Positions 44,929 to 60,391 are shown, numbered from the stretch's first letter. The stretch is DNA of 64,000 nt from Enterobacter sp. JBIWA008 (GCF_019968765.1 NZ_CP074149.1:4154001-4218000), one strand, 5' to 3'. Program-made: numbers and translations. Notes: a model not told the origin generated them from the sequence alone.

Positions 44929-46412
44929 GATTGCCCTCCGAATGCCAGCGCCATCATCCTGTCGAGGCTGACGGCGTGGCGCGGCAGCTCGCCGCTGAGC
45001 ACGCCCTGATGCATCACCAGCACCCGGTCCGCAAGGCCCGGGAACTCGTCGAGATCGCTTGAGATCATCAGCACCGCCACGTTCTGCGCCGCCACGCTTT
45101 TTATCAGCTGATAGATGTCTGCGCGCGCCGAGACGTCCACGCCGCGCGTCGGTTCATCGACGATCAGCAGTAAAGGGTTGGCCTCGAGACAGCGCGCCAG
45201 CAGCACCTTCTGCTGGTTGCCGCCGGAGAGCGTGCGCACGGTTTGATCCGCATGGTTGAGCTTGATCCCCAGCGCCCGGTGATAGCGCTCCACCACCGCA
45301 GACTCCCGCTTGCGCTGCTGCCAAATCGACGGCTCGTTCAGCGCCACGGTGTTCCAGCGGATCGGCGCGTCGAGGAACAGGCCGGACACCTGCCTGTCCT
45401 CCGGCAGGTAGACCAGCCCTTTTTCCAGGCGTGAACTTACCGGCTCGGCGGTGATCTCCTGATTCTCCAGCCAGACGCGGCCCCCGCGCACGGGCCGCAG
45501 GCCGTAGAGCGTTTCCGCAAACTCGGTGCGCCCGGATCCCACCAGCCCGGCCAGGCCGACGATCTCTCCGGCGTAGATCTCAAGGCTGAGATCGATAAAA
45601 CCTTCTCCGGTGAGATCGTCCACCCGCAGCACCGGGAAATCCTGCGCCTGGGTGCGGCGGTTGCCCGGCAGCGCCAGCCACAGCTTTTGCGTATCGCTGA
45701 GTGATTTCTCCCGGCTCACCGGCGTCATGGCGGCGATCAGGGCGCTGTCGTCAAACTGCGCGGTTTCGCCGCTCAGCACCACCGCGCCGTCGCGCATCAC
45801 CGAGACGTGGCTCGAAAGCACGCGGATTTCCGGCAGCTTGTGCGAGATAAAGACGATCCCGACGCCGAGTGCCTGCAGGGCGCAGATCTGGCGGAACAGC
45901 CGCTCGGTTTCGCCCGGCGTGAGTGAAGCTGTAGGTTCGTCGAGGATCAGGATCCTGGCGTTGCGCATCAGCCCGCGCAGGATCTCCACCATCTGCTGAT
46001 CCGCCACTTCCAGGGTGCTGGCGGTGGCGTCGAGATTAAGCGGGCACTGCAGCTGCTGGAGTTTTTCCGCCAGGCGCTTTTCCAAATCGCGCTCGCGCGG
46101 CAGGCGAAACAGGATGTTTTCCCGCACCGTCAGGTTGGGGAACAGCTGCGGCTCCTGCGGCACCAGATAAATGCCGAGCCTGTGCGCCTGCACGGGCGTG
46201 AGCCGCGCATATGACTGCCCCTCGACGGAAAGTTCACCGCCGTCCGGCGTTTCCACCCCGGCGATGATCTTCATCAGCGTCGATTTTCCCGCGCCGTTTC
46301 CGCCCATCAGCGCGTGCACCTGGCCCGCAAGCAGCGTGAAATCTATGCCTTTTAGAACCGGCACGCCTGAGAACTGCTTGCTGATATTCCGCGCGTCGAG
46401 AAGTGGTGTCAT
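44925..46412 (-). CDS. lsrA: AI-2 ABC transporter ATPase LsrA
   Basis: A 495-residue double ATPase. The first domain has Walker [12 protein letters not shown] and Walker [11 protein letters not shown]; the second has a degenerate Walker A ([12 protein letters not shown]) but [16 protein letters not shown] and [11 protein letters not shown]. Two ATGs stand in tandem; the second (46412) is better spaced from GGAG. It heads the lsrACDBFG operon, divergent from lsrR. It powers AI-2 uptake. Confidence 0.95.
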
Positions 46413-46425
46413 CATCGCTCCGCTA

Positions 46426-46460
46426 TTGAACAAATGATTTTTAGATTTAATAATGTTCAA
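46426..46460. promoter_or_regulatory. Inverted repeat in the lsrA-lsrR gap, probable LsrR operator
   Basis: TTGAACA at 46426 and TGTTCAA at 46454 form a perfect 7-bp dyad with a 21-base spacer, just before lsrA and facing lsrR. LsrR is known to repress both divergent units from this gap. Confidence 0.6.
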
Positions 46461-46627
46461 AAGCGTAGACGGTGAACTATATTTACAACCGTGCAGGGAT
46501 CACAGTTTTATCGATTGAGATTCAGATAAACCAGAAACGATCTAAAAGATCCGTTTTGTCGCGTGGCTCACACTTTCCCTCCGCGCCATCACGAACATAT
46601 GATCTAAATTTTTATAAGAGTTCAACT

Positions 46628-47599
46628 ATGAGCGATAAACGCACTGCGGAAGAAGGACGGTTTGCCGGGCTGGCGCTGGCGGAAGAGGAGCTGGTGGCGC
46701 GCGTGGCCTGGTGCTACTACCACGACGGATTAACCCAGAACGACATCGGCGAGCGGCTCGGGCTGCCGCGCCTGAAGATCTCCCGCCTGCTGGAGAAGGG
46801 CCGTCAGTCCGGGGTGATCCGGGTGCAGATCAACTCCCGCTACGAGGGCTGCCTGGCGCTGGAGACCGAGCTGCAGCAGCGCTTTGGCCTGAAGCTGGTG
46901 CGCGTGATGCCCGCGTTAAATACGCCGCCGATGAACGTGCGGTTAGGCATAGGCGCCGCGCAGTCGCTGATGGGCGTACTGGAGCCCGGCCAGCTGCTGG
47001 CGGTGGGCTTTGGTGAGACCACCATGAGCAGCCTGCAGCACCTGAGCGGGTTTATCAGCTCGCAGCAGATCCGCCTGGTGACGCTCTCCGGCGGCGTCGG
47101 GCCGTATATGACCGGTATCGGCCAGCTGGACGCGGCCTGCAGCGTGAGCATGATCCCCGCCCCGCTTCGCGTGTCATCCGCCGAGGTGGCCGGGATCTTA
47201 AAGCGCGAAACCAGCGTGCGGGACGTGATCCTCGCCGCCACCGCTGCCGACGTGGCGGTAGTCGGCATTGGTTCGGTGAACCAGCGCCGTGACGCAACGA
47301 TACTGCGCTCCGGCTATATCAGCGAAGGCGAGCAGCTGATGTATGCCCGCAAAGGTGCGGTCGGCGACATTCTCGGCTATTTCCTCAATGCCGAAGGGGA
47401 GTGCGTCGAGGAGCTGGAGATCCACAAAGAATTACTCGGCGTCACGCTCGATGAACTGGCGCAGCTGCCCACCATCGTTGGCGTGGCCGGAGGGGAAGAG
47501 AAAGCCGATGCGATTTATGCCGCACTGAAGGGTCGCCGTATCAATGGCCTGGTGACGGAGGAGACGACAGCCCGCGCGGTGCTGGCTCTGGCCGACTAA
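46628..47599 (+). CDS. lsrR: Transcriptional repressor LsrR
   Basis: A 323-residue SorC/DeoR-type regulator (E. coli 317). The N-terminal helix-turn-helix is [20 protein letters not shown]; the sugar-phosphate binding domain includes [15 protein letters not shown] and [20 protein letters not shown]. Phospho-AI-2 releases it from the lsr promoters. The ATG at 46628 is chosen for family length; the frame runs further upstream without family sequence. It is followed by lsrK at 32 bases. Confidence 0.95.
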   Translation: MSDKRTAEEGRFAGLALAEEELVARVAWCYYHDGLTQNDIGERLGLPRLKISRLLEKGRQSGVIRVQINSRYEGCLALETELQQRFGLKLVRVMPALNTPPMNVRLGIGAAQSLMGVLEPGQLLAVGFGETTMSSLQHLSGFISSQQIRLVTLSGGVGPYMTGIGQLDAACSVSMIPAPLRVSSAEVAGILKRETSVRDVILAATAADVAVVGIGSVNQRRDATILRSGYISEGEQLMYARKGAVGDILGYFLNAEGECVEELEIHKELLGVTLDELAQLPTIVGVAGGEEKADAIYAALKGRRINGLVTEETTARAVLALAD

Positions 47600-47631
47600 G
47601 AGCCGCCCTGCGCTAACAACGAGGCAAGCTC

Positions 47632-49224
47632 ATGAGTTACCTTTTAGCGTTAGATGCAGGGACAGGCAGCGTTCGCGCCGTTATTTTCGATTTACAGGGC
47701 AACCAGATTGCCGTCGGCCAGGCCGAGTGGAAGCACCTGAGCGTGGAGAACGTGCCGGGGTCGATGGAGTTTGACCTCGAGACCAACTGGCAGCTGGCCT
47801 GCCGGTGCATTCATCAGGCGCTGGAGCGTGCGCGCCTGAGCGCGGCGGATATTCAGTCCGTCGCCTGCTGCTCGATGCGCGAAGGGATCGTGCTGTACGA
47901 CCGCAACGGCGAGGCCATCTGGGCCTGCGCCAACGTCGACGCCCGCGCCAGCCGCGAGGTAGCCGAACTCAAAGAGATCCATGACGACCGTTTTGAATCC
48001 GAAGTGTATGAAGTTTCCGGCCAGACGCTGGCCCTGAGCGCCATGCCTCGCCTCCTGTGGCTGGCGCACCATCGTCCGGATATTTACCGCAAGGCCGCGA
48101 CCATCACCATGATCAGCGACTGGCTGGCGGCGAAGCTCTCCGGCGAGCTGGCGGTCGACCCGTCTAACGCGGGTACCACCGGCATGCTGGATCTCTTCTC
48201 CCGCGACTGGCGTCCGGCGCTGCTCGACATGGCCGGGCTGCGCGCCGATATTCTCTCCCCGGTAAAAGAGACCGGCACCGTGCTGGGCGCTATCACCAAA
48301 GAGGCCGCACAGCAGAGCGGCCTGCGCGAGGGCACGCCGGTGGTGATGGGCGGCGGCGACGTGCAGCTGGGCTGTCTGGGGCTGGGCGTGGTTCGCGCCG
48401 GGCAAACCGCGGTGCTGGGCGGTACCTTCTGGCAGCAGGTCGTGAACCTGCCGCAGGTGCGCACCGATCCCGAGATGAACATCCGCGTGAACCCGCACGT
48501 TATTCCCGGCATGGCGCAGGCGGAGTCGATCAGCTTCTTTACCGGGCTGACCATGCGCTGGTTCCGCGACGCCTTCTGCGCCGAGGAAAAACTGATTGCC
48601 GAACGGATGGGGATGGACACCTATTCCCTGCTTGAAGAGATGGCGAGCCGCGTGCCGGCGGGCTCCCACGGGGTGATGCCGATCTTCTCCGACGCGATGC
48701 ATTTCAAGCAGTGGTACCACGCCGCGCCGTCGTTTATTAACCTCTCCATCGACCCGGAAAAGTGCAACAAAGCGACGCTGTTCCGCGCCCTGGAGGAGAA
48801 TGCGGCGATAGTCTCGGCCTGCAACCTGGCGCAGATTTCGCGCTTCTCCGGCGTAACGTTTGAGAGCCTGGTGTTTGCGGGCGGCGGGGCCAAAGGCGCC
48901 CTGTGGAGCCAGATCTTAAGCGACGTCACCGGGCTGCCGGTGCGCGTGCCCGAAGTGAAAGAGGCGACGGCGCTCGGCTGCGCGATTGCGGCAGGCGCGG
49001 GCGCGGGGCTGTTTGCGGATATGGCCTCGACGGGCGAGCGGCTGGTGAAGTGGAGCCGCGAGTTCACGCCGAACCCGCAGCACCGCGAGCTGTACGACGG
49101 CATGATGCAGAAATGGCAGGCGGTGTACGCCGATCAGCTCGGGCTGGTGGACAGCGGGCTGACGACATCGATGTGGCAGGCTCCGGGGTTAGTACGTTCC
49201 CCCTCACCCCGGCCCTCTCCCTAA
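47632..49224 (+). CDS. lsrK: Autoinducer-2 kinase LsrK
   Basis: A 530-residue FGGY-family kinase. [16 protein letters not shown] binds phosphate, [15 protein letters not shown] and [13 protein letters not shown] are family segments, and [15 protein letters not shown] lies in the nucleotide site. It phosphorylates AI-2 after import, trapping it and making the inducer of LsrR. The E. coli protein ends at WKAPGL; here WQAPGL is followed by ten extra residues ([10 protein letters not shown]) encoded by an intergenic repeat that supplies the stop. Same transcript as lsrR. Confidence 0.95.
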   Translation: MSYLLALDAGTGSVRAVIFDLQGNQIAVGQAEWKHLSVENVPGSMEFDLETNWQLACRCIHQALERARLSAADIQSVACCSMREGIVLYDRNGEAIWACANVDARASREVAELKEIHDDRFESEVYEVSGQTLALSAMPRLLWLAHHRPDIYRKAATITMISDWLAAKLSGELAVDPSNAGTTGMLDLFSRDWRPALLDMAGLRADILSPVKETGTVLGAITKEAAQQSGLREGTPVVMGGGDVQLGCLGLGVVRAGQTAVLGGTFWQQVVNLPQVRTDPEMNIRVNPHVIPGMAQAESISFFTGLTMRWFRDAFCAEEKLIAERMGMDTYSLLEEMASRVPAGSHGVMPIFSDAMHFKQWYHAAPSFINLSIDPEKCNKATLFRALEENAAIVSACNLAQISRFSGVTFESLVFAGGGAKGALWSQILSDVTGLPVRVPEVKEATALGCAIAAGAGAGLFADMASTGERLVKWSREFTPNPQHRELYDGMMQKWQAVYADQLGLVDSGLTTSMWQAPGLVRSPSPRPSP

Positions 49225-49282
49225 GGAAGTGTGAGATTAAGTCCCCTCTCCCTTAGGGAGAGGGTGAGGGCATCAGGCCACA
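49196..49282. repeat. Palindromic intergenic repeat, copy 1
   Basis: CCCTCACCCCGGCCCTCTCC and the inverted CTCTCCCTTAGGGAGAGGG / GTGAGGGCATCAGGC belong to a repeat seen again near 55446 and 56946. It overlaps the end of lsrK. Confidence 0.8.
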
Positions 49283-49354
49283 CCAATATTTGAATCCCAT
49301 CACAATCACTGCATTCCCCTTTTCCCTTTTACTCCCCGCTGGCTAAATTAGTAA

Positions 49355-52551
<3,197 letters not shown>

Positions 52552-52634
52552 CGGCCCTCCTGAATGGTAAAATTTGGCGTATCCCTGAAAAGGGTGCGTG
52601 AGTATACCCGTTTTATTGTCGATTTGGGGCGTTG

Positions 52635-53138
52635 ATGAACCAACTTACTTATCTCCAGGGCTACCCGGAGCATTTACTGACTCAGGTTCGCAGCCTGATT
52701 GCCGAGCAGAAGCTCGGCGCGGTGCTGGAAAAACGCTATCCCGGTACGCACGATTTCGCGACCGATAAGGCCCTCTGGCAGTATACGCAGGATCTGAAAA
52801 GCCGGTATCTGAAGAGCGCGCCGCCGATCAACAAGGTGATGTACGACAACAAGATCCACGTGCTGAAAAACGCGCTCGGCCTGCACACCGCCATCTCCCG
52901 CGTACAGGGCGGCAAGCTGAAAGCGAAGGCCGAAATCCGCGTCGCGACGGTTTTCCGTAACGCGCCGGAAGCGTTTCTGCGGATGATCGTCGTCCATGAA
53001 CTGGCACATCTGAAAGAGAAAGAGCACGATAAAGCATTCTATTCCCTGTGCTGCCACATGGAGCCACAGTACCACCAGCTGGAGTTTGATACCCGCCTGT
53101 GGCTTACGCATTTATCGTTAAATAGTAATGCGCAGTAG
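52635..53138 (+). CDS. ygjP: YgjP-type metallopeptidase-like protein (WLM/DUF45)
   Basis: A 167-residue protein with the zinc-peptidase motif [16 protein letters not shown] (HExxH). The ATG at 52635 is preferred over the TTG at 52632. Substrate unknown; relatives are linked to SprT-like or DNA-protein crosslink proteases. It is divergent from rlmG with an 80-base gap that holds both promoters. Confidence 0.92.
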   Translation: MNQLTYLQGYPEHLLTQVRSLIAEQKLGAVLEKRYPGTHDFATDKALWQYTQDLKSRYLKSAPPINKVMYDNKIHVLKNALGLHTAISRVQGGKLKAKAEIRVATVFRNAPEAFLRMIVVHELAHLKEKEHDKAFYSLCCHMEPQYHQLEFDTRLWLTHLSLNSNAQ

Positions 53139-53208
53139 CGCACGCGAATTGTCATGATGACGTGCTACAGTGGCTAAAGGTTCCCCGCAACGGAGTACGT
53201 AAACGTTT

Positions 53209-54207
53209 ATGATACGTTTCGCAGTCATTGGTACGAACTGGATCACGCGCCAGTTCGTCGACGCCGCCCACGAAACCGGCAAACTTAAACTTACCGCAGT
53301 CTATTCCCGCAGCCTTGAGCAGGCGCAGAGTTTTGCTAATGATTACCTCGTTGAGCATCTCTTCACTTCGCTTGATGACATGGCGCAAAGCGACGCCATT
53401 GACGCGGTGTATATCGCCAGTCCGAACTCACTGCACTTCCCGCAAACGAAGCTGTTCCTCAGCCATAAAAAGCATGTGATTTGCGAGAAGCCGCTGGCGT
53501 CAAATATTGCAGAAGTGGAAGCGGCCATCGCGCTTGCCCGCGAAAACCAGGTGGTACTGTTCGAAGCGTTCAAAACCGCCAGCCTGCCGAATTTCCTGCT
53601 GCTGCAGCAGTCCCTGCCGAAAATTGGCAAAGTGCGTAAAGCCTTTATCAATTACTGCCAGTACTCGTCGCGCTATCAGCGCTATCTGGACGGCGAGAAC
53701 CCGAACACCTTTAACCCGGCCTTCTCGAACGGCTCGATTATGGATATCGGTTTCTATTGCCTGGCCTCTGCCGTGGCCCTTTGGGGCGAACCACACGGCG
53801 TGACGGCCACTGCCAGCCTGCTGGAGAGCGGCGTGGATGCGCACGGTGTAGCGGTGCTGGATTACGGTGATTTCAGCGTCACGCTGCAGCACTCCAAGGT
53901 AAGCGATTCGGTGCTGCCGAGCGAAATTCAGGGCGAAGCGGGCTCGCTGGTTATCGAGAAGATCTCCGAGTGTCAGAAAGTGAGCTTTGTACCGCGCGGC
54001 GGCAAAGCGCAGGAGCTGACGCAGCCTCAGCATATTAACACTATGCTCTATGAGGCAGAGGTCTTCGCCCGCCTGGTGGAAGACAACGAAGTGAATCACC
54101 CTGGCCTCGCGGTAAGCCGCACCACGGCGAAACTGCAAACGGAGATCCGCCGTCAGACCGGCGTGGTATTCCCGGCAGACGGCGTGAGCGCGGAAGCTAT
54201 CGCGTAA
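53209..54207 (+). CDS. ygjR: Gfo/Idh/MocA-family oxidoreductase YgjR
   Basis: A 332-residue NAD(P)-dependent oxidoreductase: RFAVIGTNWITRQFVDAAHE is the Rossmann start, VYIASPNSLHFPQ and HVICEKPLASNIAEVE carry the EKP motif. Substrate unknown, probably a sugar or cyclitol. Position and length match E. coli ygjR; ygjQ, which precedes it in E. coli, is missing. Confidence 0.92.
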   Translation: MIRFAVIGTNWITRQFVDAAHETGKLKLTAVYSRSLEQAQSFANDYLVEHLFTSLDDMAQSDAIDAVYIASPNSLHFPQTKLFLSHKKHVICEKPLASNIAEVEAAIALARENQVVLFEAFKTASLPNFLLLQQSLPKIGKVRKAFINYCQYSSRYQRYLDGENPNTFNPAFSNGSIMDIGFYCLASAVALWGEPHGVTATASLLESGVDAHGVAVLDYGDFSVTLQHSKVSDSVLPSEIQGEAGSLVIEKISECQKVSFVPRGGKAQELTQPQHINTMLYEAEVFARLVEDNEVNHPGLAVSRTTAKLQTEIRRQTGVVFPADGVSAEAIA

Positions 54208-54254
54208 ATCTGTGTAATGAAATGGCGCAGACCATTGACGAAACCGATGGTCCG

Positions 54255-54441
54255 ACATATTTTGTTACCCGCAAAGGGGAGTAACTTCTTCGTCGGTGGA
54301 TCGTCATTACGATGCGTGCAATACCGCATCCGGTCGCCGGGCAACCTTCGTGGTTGTAAGTGAGACCTTGCCGGAAGGCGAGGTCTATGCATAAAAAGCT
54401 AACGGCTATCGTCTTCTGACTATGGCCGTTTTTGTTTTTTT
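54255..54441 (+). ncRNA. yybP-ykoY (manganese/pH) riboswitch of alx
   Basis: The alx leader carries the conserved GGGGAGTA element, the CGCATCCGGTCGCCGGGCAA junction, and a GAGACCTTGCC / GGCGAGGTCT closing helix, then an AACGGC / GCCGTT stem with a T-tract (54401-54441) just before the ribosome binding site. This is the E. coli PRE element, which senses Mn2+ and responds to alkaline pH. Confidence 0.9.
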
Positions 54442-54459
54442 ATGTGTAAGGAAAATAGT

Positions 54460-55428
54460 ATGCATTCTGTCGGCACTCCCATGTTGTGGGGCGGATTCGC
54501 GGTTGTCGTGCTCATCATGCTGGCGATCGACCTCTTTTTGCAGGGGCGTCGCGGCGCGCACGGCATGACCATGAAACAGGCTGCGGCCTGGTCGCTGGTC
54601 TGGGTCACCCTCTCCCTGCTCTTTTGCGCCGCCTTCTGGTGGTATCTGGCCTCGACCGAAGGCCGCGCGGTGGCCGATCCTCAGGCGCTCGCCTTCCTCA
54701 CCGGCTATCTGATTGAAAAAGCCCTGGCGGTCGATAACGTCTTCGTCTGGCTGATGCTGTTCAGCTACTTCGCCGTGCCTGCGGCCCTGCAGCGCCGCGT
54801 GCTGGTCTACGGCGTGCTGGGCGCGATTATCCTGCGTACCATCATGATCTTCGCCGGCAGCTGGCTGATTACCCAGTTCGAATGGCTGCTGTACGTCTTC
54901 GGCGCGTTCCTGCTGTTTACCGGGGTCAAAATGGCGCTGGCGAAAGAGGACGGCTCCGCGATTGGCGATCGCCCGCTGGTGAAGTGGATCCGCGGCCATC
55001 TGCGCATGACCGACAAGATCGAGAGCGAGCACTTCTTCGTGCGCCAGAACGGTCTGCTGTTTGCCACGCCGCTGCTGCTGGTGTTGATTCTGGTTGAGCT
55101 GAGCGACGTGATTTTCGCGGTAGACAGTATTCCGGCGATCTTCGCGGTGACCACCGACCCGTTCATCGTCCTGACCTCAAACCTGTTCGCCATCCTCGGC
55201 CTGCGTGCGATGTACTTCCTGCTGGCGGGTGCGGCGGAGCGCTTCTCGATGCTGAAGTACGGTCTGTCGGTGATTCTGGTGTTTATCGGTATCAAGATGC
55301 TGATCGTCGATTTCTACCATATCCCAATCGCCATTTCGCTTGGCGTGGTGTTTGGCATTCTGATCGTGACGCTGATTATCAATACCTGGGTTAACCGCCA
55401 GCACGATAAGAAGCAGCAGGTGGAGTAA
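54460..55428 (+). CDS. alx: TerC-family membrane protein Alx
   Basis: A 322-residue inner-membrane protein with nine or so helices. [13 protein letters not shown] and [19 protein letters not shown] hold the acidic residues typical of TerC/Alx manganese exporters. E. coli Alx is induced by alkaline pH and by manganese and exports Mn2+. The ATG at 54460 matches the E. coli start (TAAGGA upstream); an ATG-like codon at 54442 lies within the terminator region. Confidence 0.95.
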   Translation: MHSVGTPMLWGGFAVVVLIMLAIDLFLQGRRGAHGMTMKQAAAWSLVWVTLSLLFCAAFWWYLASTEGRAVADPQALAFLTGYLIEKALAVDNVFVWLMLFSYFAVPAALQRRVLVYGVLGAIILRTIMIFAGSWLITQFEWLLYVFGAFLLFTGVKMALAKEDGSAIGDRPLVKWIRGHLRMTDKIESEHFFVRQNGLLFATPLLLVLILVELSDVIFAVDSIPAIFAVTTDPFIVLTSNLFAILGLRAMYFLLAGAAERFSMLKYGLSVILVFIGIKMLIVDFYHIPIAISLGVVFGILIVTLIINTWVNRQHDKKQQVE

Positions 55429-55445
55429 AACGTTCGGTGCGGGCT

Positions 55446-55486
55446 GATGCCCTCACCCCGCCCTCTCCCACAGGGAGAGGGTGAAC
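55446..55486. repeat. Palindromic intergenic repeat, copy 2
   Basis: TGCCCTCACCCCGCCCTCTC followed by CACAGGGAGAGGGTGAAC forms a stem after alx. Same family as 49196-49282 and 56946-56994; likely works as terminator or transcript end. Confidence 0.8.
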
Positions 55487-55664
55487 ACACTTCTGTAACG
55501 TAGTAGTTAAAAAATATGATGCAACACGTAAAATCCAGCATTTTACGCTTCCCTCCTTTCGCGCATTCTCTATACTCGACCAGGCAAACATTTACTTACA
55601 TCCGGACATAAATGTGACTAAGAGCACATTCGGAATGGAACGCAATTTCACTCAGGAATAATGT

Positions 55665-56906
55665 ATGAGCACACAATCGACGGGTCTTTTTGCGCGCCTG
55701 GCGCAGGGAAGCCTGGTTAAACAAATTCTGGTAGGACTGGTGCTGGGTATTCTGCTGGCCATGGTGTCAAAACCTGCTGCGGAGGCAACGGGGCTGCTCG
55801 GCACCCTTTTCGTGGGCGCCCTGAAGGCCGTCGCACCGGTACTGGTTCTGATGCTGGTCATGGCGTCGATTGCCAACCATCAGCACGGACAAAAAACCAA
55901 CATTCGCCCCATTCTGTTCCTGTATCTGCTGGGAACCTTCTCGGCTGCCTTAACGGCCGTGGTGTTTAGCTTCCTGTTCCCTTCCACGCTGCACCTGACC
56001 AGCGCGGCCGGCGACATCACGCCGCCATCCGGCATTGTCGAAGTACTTCGCGGCCTGCTGATGAGCATGGTCTCTAACCCCATCACCGCGCTGATGAGCG
56101 GAAACTACATCGGCATCCTGGTCTGGGCGATTGGTCTGGGCTTCGCACTGCGTCACGGTAACGACACCACGAAACACCTGGTGAATGATTTGTCGAACGC
56201 CGTCACCTTTATGGTGAAGCTGGTGATTCGCTTTGCGCCAATCGGTATTTTCGGGCTAGTCTCCTCCACGCTGGCAACCACCGGTTTCGACGCGCTGTGG
56301 GGATACGCGCAGCTGCTGGTTGTACTGGTCGGCTGTATGCTGCTGGTGGCGCTGGTGATCAACCCGCTGCTGGTGTTCTGGCAGATCCGCCGCAACCCGT
56401 ATCCGCTGGTGCTGACCTGCCTGCGTGAGAGCGGCGTGTATGCTTTCTTCACCCGCAGCTCTGCGGCGAACATTCCGGTTAATATGGCGCTGGCGGAGAA
56501 GCTTAATCTGGACCGTGACACCTATTCCGTGTCGATCCCGCTGGGTGCAACCGTGAACATGGCGGGCGCGGCAATCACCATTACCGTCCTGACCCTGGCG
56601 GCGGTGCATACGTTGGGCATTCCGGTGGATCTGCCAACCGCATTGCTGCTGAGCGTCGTGGCGTCGCTGTGTGCCTGTGGCGCATCCGGCGTGGCGGGCG
56701 GTTCGCTGCTGCTGATCCCGCTGGCGTGTAATATGTTCGGCATCCCGAATGAAATCGCCATGCAGGTGGTGGCCGTCGGCTTTATCATCGGCGTGCTGCA
56801 GGACTCCTGCGAAACCGCGCTGAACTCCTCTACCGACGTGCTGTTCACCGCCGCGGCCTGTCAGGCGGAAGATGCGCGTTTAGCGAAGAACGCCCTGCGG
56901 GGTTAA
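55665..56906 (+). CDS. sstT: Serine/threonine:Na+ symporter SstT
   Basis: A 413-residue sodium-dependent carrier of the glutamate-transporter fold (E. coli 414). [20 protein letters not shown] is the Ser-rich substrate loop and [17 protein letters not shown] the conserved NMxG motif. It imports serine and threonine with Na+. E. coli sstT mRNA is a target of the small RNA GcvB; I did not verify a site. The gene ends before a clear terminator. Confidence 0.96.
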   Translation: MSTQSTGLFARLAQGSLVKQILVGLVLGILLAMVSKPAAEATGLLGTLFVGALKAVAPVLVLMLVMASIANHQHGQKTNIRPILFLYLLGTFSAALTAVVFSFLFPSTLHLTSAAGDITPPSGIVEVLRGLLMSMVSNPITALMSGNYIGILVWAIGLGFALRHGNDTTKHLVNDLSNAVTFMVKLVIRFAPIGIFGLVSSTLATTGFDALWGYAQLLVVLVGCMLLVALVINPLLVFWQIRRNPYPLVLTCLRESGVYAFFTRSSAANIPVNMALAEKLNLDRDTYSVSIPLGATVNMAGAAITITVLTLAAVHTLGIPVDLPTALLLSVVASLCACGASGVAGGSLLLIPLACNMFGIPNEIAMQVVAVGFIIGVLQDSCETALNSSTDVLFTAAACQAEDARLAKNALRG

Positions 56907-56910
56907 CAGC

Positions 56911-56940
56911 AAAACGGCAACCCTGAGGTTGCCGTTTTTA
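56911..56940 (+). terminator. Terminator after sstT
   Basis: AAAACGGCAACC / GGTTGCCGTTTTT stem with a four-base loop, starting five bases after the stop. Confidence 0.92.
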
Positions 56941-56945
56941 GCGTT

Positions 56946-56994
56946 TGTACCCTCTCCCTGTTGGAGAGGGTCAAGGTGAGGGCATCAGGCCGCA
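56946..56994. repeat. Palindromic intergenic repeat, copy 3
   Basis: CCCTCTCC-CTGTT-GGAGAGGG, then GTGAGGGCATCAGGCCGCAC, between convergent sstT and uxaA. Shares its arms with copies 1 and 2. Confidence 0.8.
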
Positions 56995-56998
56995 CCGA

Positions 56999-58486
56999 TT
57001 AAAGCGTCACACCACTCTTAAAGATCGCCAGCTCGCGGAAGTCGTTCTTCTCGTTGCAGGTCTGCTTGCCGTTGGCAAATTCCACGATAGTGTCCACGAA
57101 CTCCGTCAGCAGCTGCGGCATGGCTTTGCCGTGAATCAGCTGGCCCGCATCAAAGTCGATCCAGTGCTTTTTCTTTGCCGCCAGCTCGCTGTTGGTGGCG
57201 ATTTTCACCGTCGGCACAAAACCGCCGTACGGCGTACCGCGACCGGTGCTGAACAGCACCATATGGCAGCCGGCACCCGCCAGCGCGCTGGTGGCGACCG
57301 CATCGTTGCCCGGTGCGCTCAGCAGGTTCAGGCCGTGGGTTTTCAGCCGCTCGCCGTAGCGCAGAACGTCCACCACCTGGCTGGCACCCGCTTTCTGGGT
57401 GCAGCCGAGGGACTTCTCTTCCAGCGTCGTGATCCCGCCCGCTTTGTTACCCGGCGACGGGTTCTCATAAATCGGCTGGTTGTGGGCGATGAAGTACTGC
57501 TTGAAGTCGTTCACCATGGTGACGGTTTTCTCAAACGTCTCTTCGTCGCGGCAGTGGCTCATCAGAATACGTTCCGCGCCGAACATCTCCGGCACCTCGG
57601 TCAGCACCGTCGTGCCGCCGTTGGCAATGACGTAATCCGAGAAGCGGCCCAGCATCGGGTTGGCGGTGATCCCGGACAGGCCGTCAGACCCGCCGCACTC
57701 CAGGCCAAACTTCAGCTCGCTCAGCTTGCCCGGCTCGCGCCTGTCGTGACGCATCACCTCATACAGCTGATGAAGCTGTTCAACGCCCGCTTCCACTTCG
57801 TCATCCTGATGCTGACACACCATGAAGTGCACGCGCTCAGGGTCAAACTTACCCAGCGTCTCGCGGAAGGCGTCCACCTGATTGTTCTCGCAGCCCAGGC
57901 CAATCACCAGCACCGCCCCCGCGTTCGGGTGGCGCACCATGTTTTGCAGCATGGTGCGGGTGTTAATGTGGTCGTCACCGAGCTGGGAACAGCCGTAGGT
58001 GTGGCTGAACAGATGCACCCCGTCAGTGCCTTCAGCATTGTTGGTCTCTTTCAGGAAGCGCGTCTGGATCTGACGCGCAATCCCGTTCACGCAGCCGACG
58101 GTCGGGAGGATCCACAGCTCGTTGCGGATCCCCACCTCACCGTTGGCGCGACGGTAGATCTGCACCTCACGATCCGCCGCCTGACGCTCTTCCGCGGGTA
58201 TATCAGGTTGATAGCTGTACTCGTCCAGATCGCTCAGATTAGTGCGGGTATTGTGGGAGTGGATGTATTCACCCGGCGCAATATCCGCCAGCGCATGGCC
58301 GATGGGCAAACCGTACTTCACCACGTTCTCCCCTTTCGCTATGGGGATCAGAGCAAACTTGTGTCCACGAACGATCGCCTGACGCAGGGTGACACTCTGG
58401 TTATCCAGGGTCACCACGTCGCCTTCACCGAGATCCGTCAGCGCGACGGCCACGTTATCCAGCGAATGGATTTTGATGTATTGCAT
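56999..58486 (-). CDS. uxaA: Altronate dehydratase
   Basis: A 495-residue enzyme with the SAF-like N-terminal part (ALTDLGEGDVVTLDN) and the catalytic UxaA domain (TYGCSQLGDDH, GLGCENNQVDAFRE, SDGLSGITANPMLGR, FSTGRGTPYGG). It dehydrates D-altronate to 2-keto-3-deoxygluconate, the third step of galacturonate breakdown. It follows uxaC at a 17-base gap in one operon. UxaB is not in this window. Confidence 0.96.
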   Translation of the reverse strand: MQYIKIHSLDNVAVALTDLGEGDVVTLDNQSVTLRQAIVRGHKFALIPIAKGENVVKYGLPIGHALADIAPGEYIHSHNTRTNLSDLDEYSYQPDIPAEERQAADREVQIYRRANGEVGIRNELWILPTVGCVNGIARQIQTRFLKETNNAEGTDGVHLFSHTYGCSQLGDDHINTRTMLQNMVRHPNAGAVLVIGLGCENNQVDAFRETLGKFDPERVHFMVCQHQDDEVEAGVEQLHQLYEVMRHDRREPGKLSELKFGLECGGSDGLSGITANPMLGRFSDYVIANGGTTVLTEVPEMFGAERILMSHCRDEETFEKTVTMVNDFKQYFIAHNQPIYENPSPGNKAGGITTLEEKSLGCTQKAGASQVVDVLRYGERLKTHGLNLLSAPGNDAVATSALAGAGCHMVLFSTGRGTPYGGFVPTVKIATNSELAAKKKHWIDFDAGQLIHGKAMPQLLTEFVDTIVEFANGKQTCNEKNDFRELAIFKSGVTL

Positions 58487-58503
58487 ACCAACCTCAGACG
58501 GCC

Positions 58504-59955
<1,452 letters not shown>

Positions 59956-60127
59956 TCATATGCTGCAAAGTTATCACACCAATTTCCACCCACCGAAGCT
60001 TTTTTCGTGAGTGAGATCAATAAACGTCAACAAATAAATTACCCTTAATGGGGTAAACCCTTCTGCAACCCCCGCCAGCACTGGCTTTGCGCGCAACGAT
60101 TAATGTCCCCACAAAGAATCATACATT

Positions 60128-60143
60128 TGTGATGTCACTCACC
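60128..60143. promoter_or_regulatory. CRP site upstream of exuT
   Basis: TGTGA-TGTCAC-TCACC differs from the CRP consensus (TGTGA-N6-TCACA) only at the last base. Consistent with catabolite control of hexuronate genes. Confidence 0.78.
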
Positions 60144-60148
60144 TTTTA

Positions 60149-60165
60149 AAGTTGTATGACAAGTT
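60149..60165. promoter_or_regulatory. Probable ExuR operator
   Basis: AAGTTGT-ATG-ACAAGTT is a near-perfect dyad with one mismatch, placed between CRP site and exuT. ExuR, encoded downstream of exuT, represses this regulon in E. coli. Confidence 0.55.
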
Positions 60166-60391
60166 ATCTTTTCGCCGTCGCAAACACTCAGCCGACGGAA
60201 TGCATTACCGGTGTGAGAGACATCGGGTTTAACGGTACGGATACCGACTTATGCACGCTTACTTATGGCAAGGTTCGGGCCGTTCCGGGACATGCTTCCG
60301 GCTACGCCCCTCCCGTTACACAACTGCTCCCGGAAACGGTTGAGAGGTTGCCGTGCTCTGGCGCGGAAATAACATAACGATGAGGTTTTAG

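Noticed and set aside
46480..46515. CRP site in the lsrA-lsrR gap
   Set aside because: A TCACA half is present but the other half is poor and spacing is off, so it is not supported although CRP control of lsr is known in E. coli.
60156..60377. 73-residue frame upstream of exuT
   Set aside because: It begins within the presumed operator, has no ribosome binding site and shows no conserved feature. Treated as leader.
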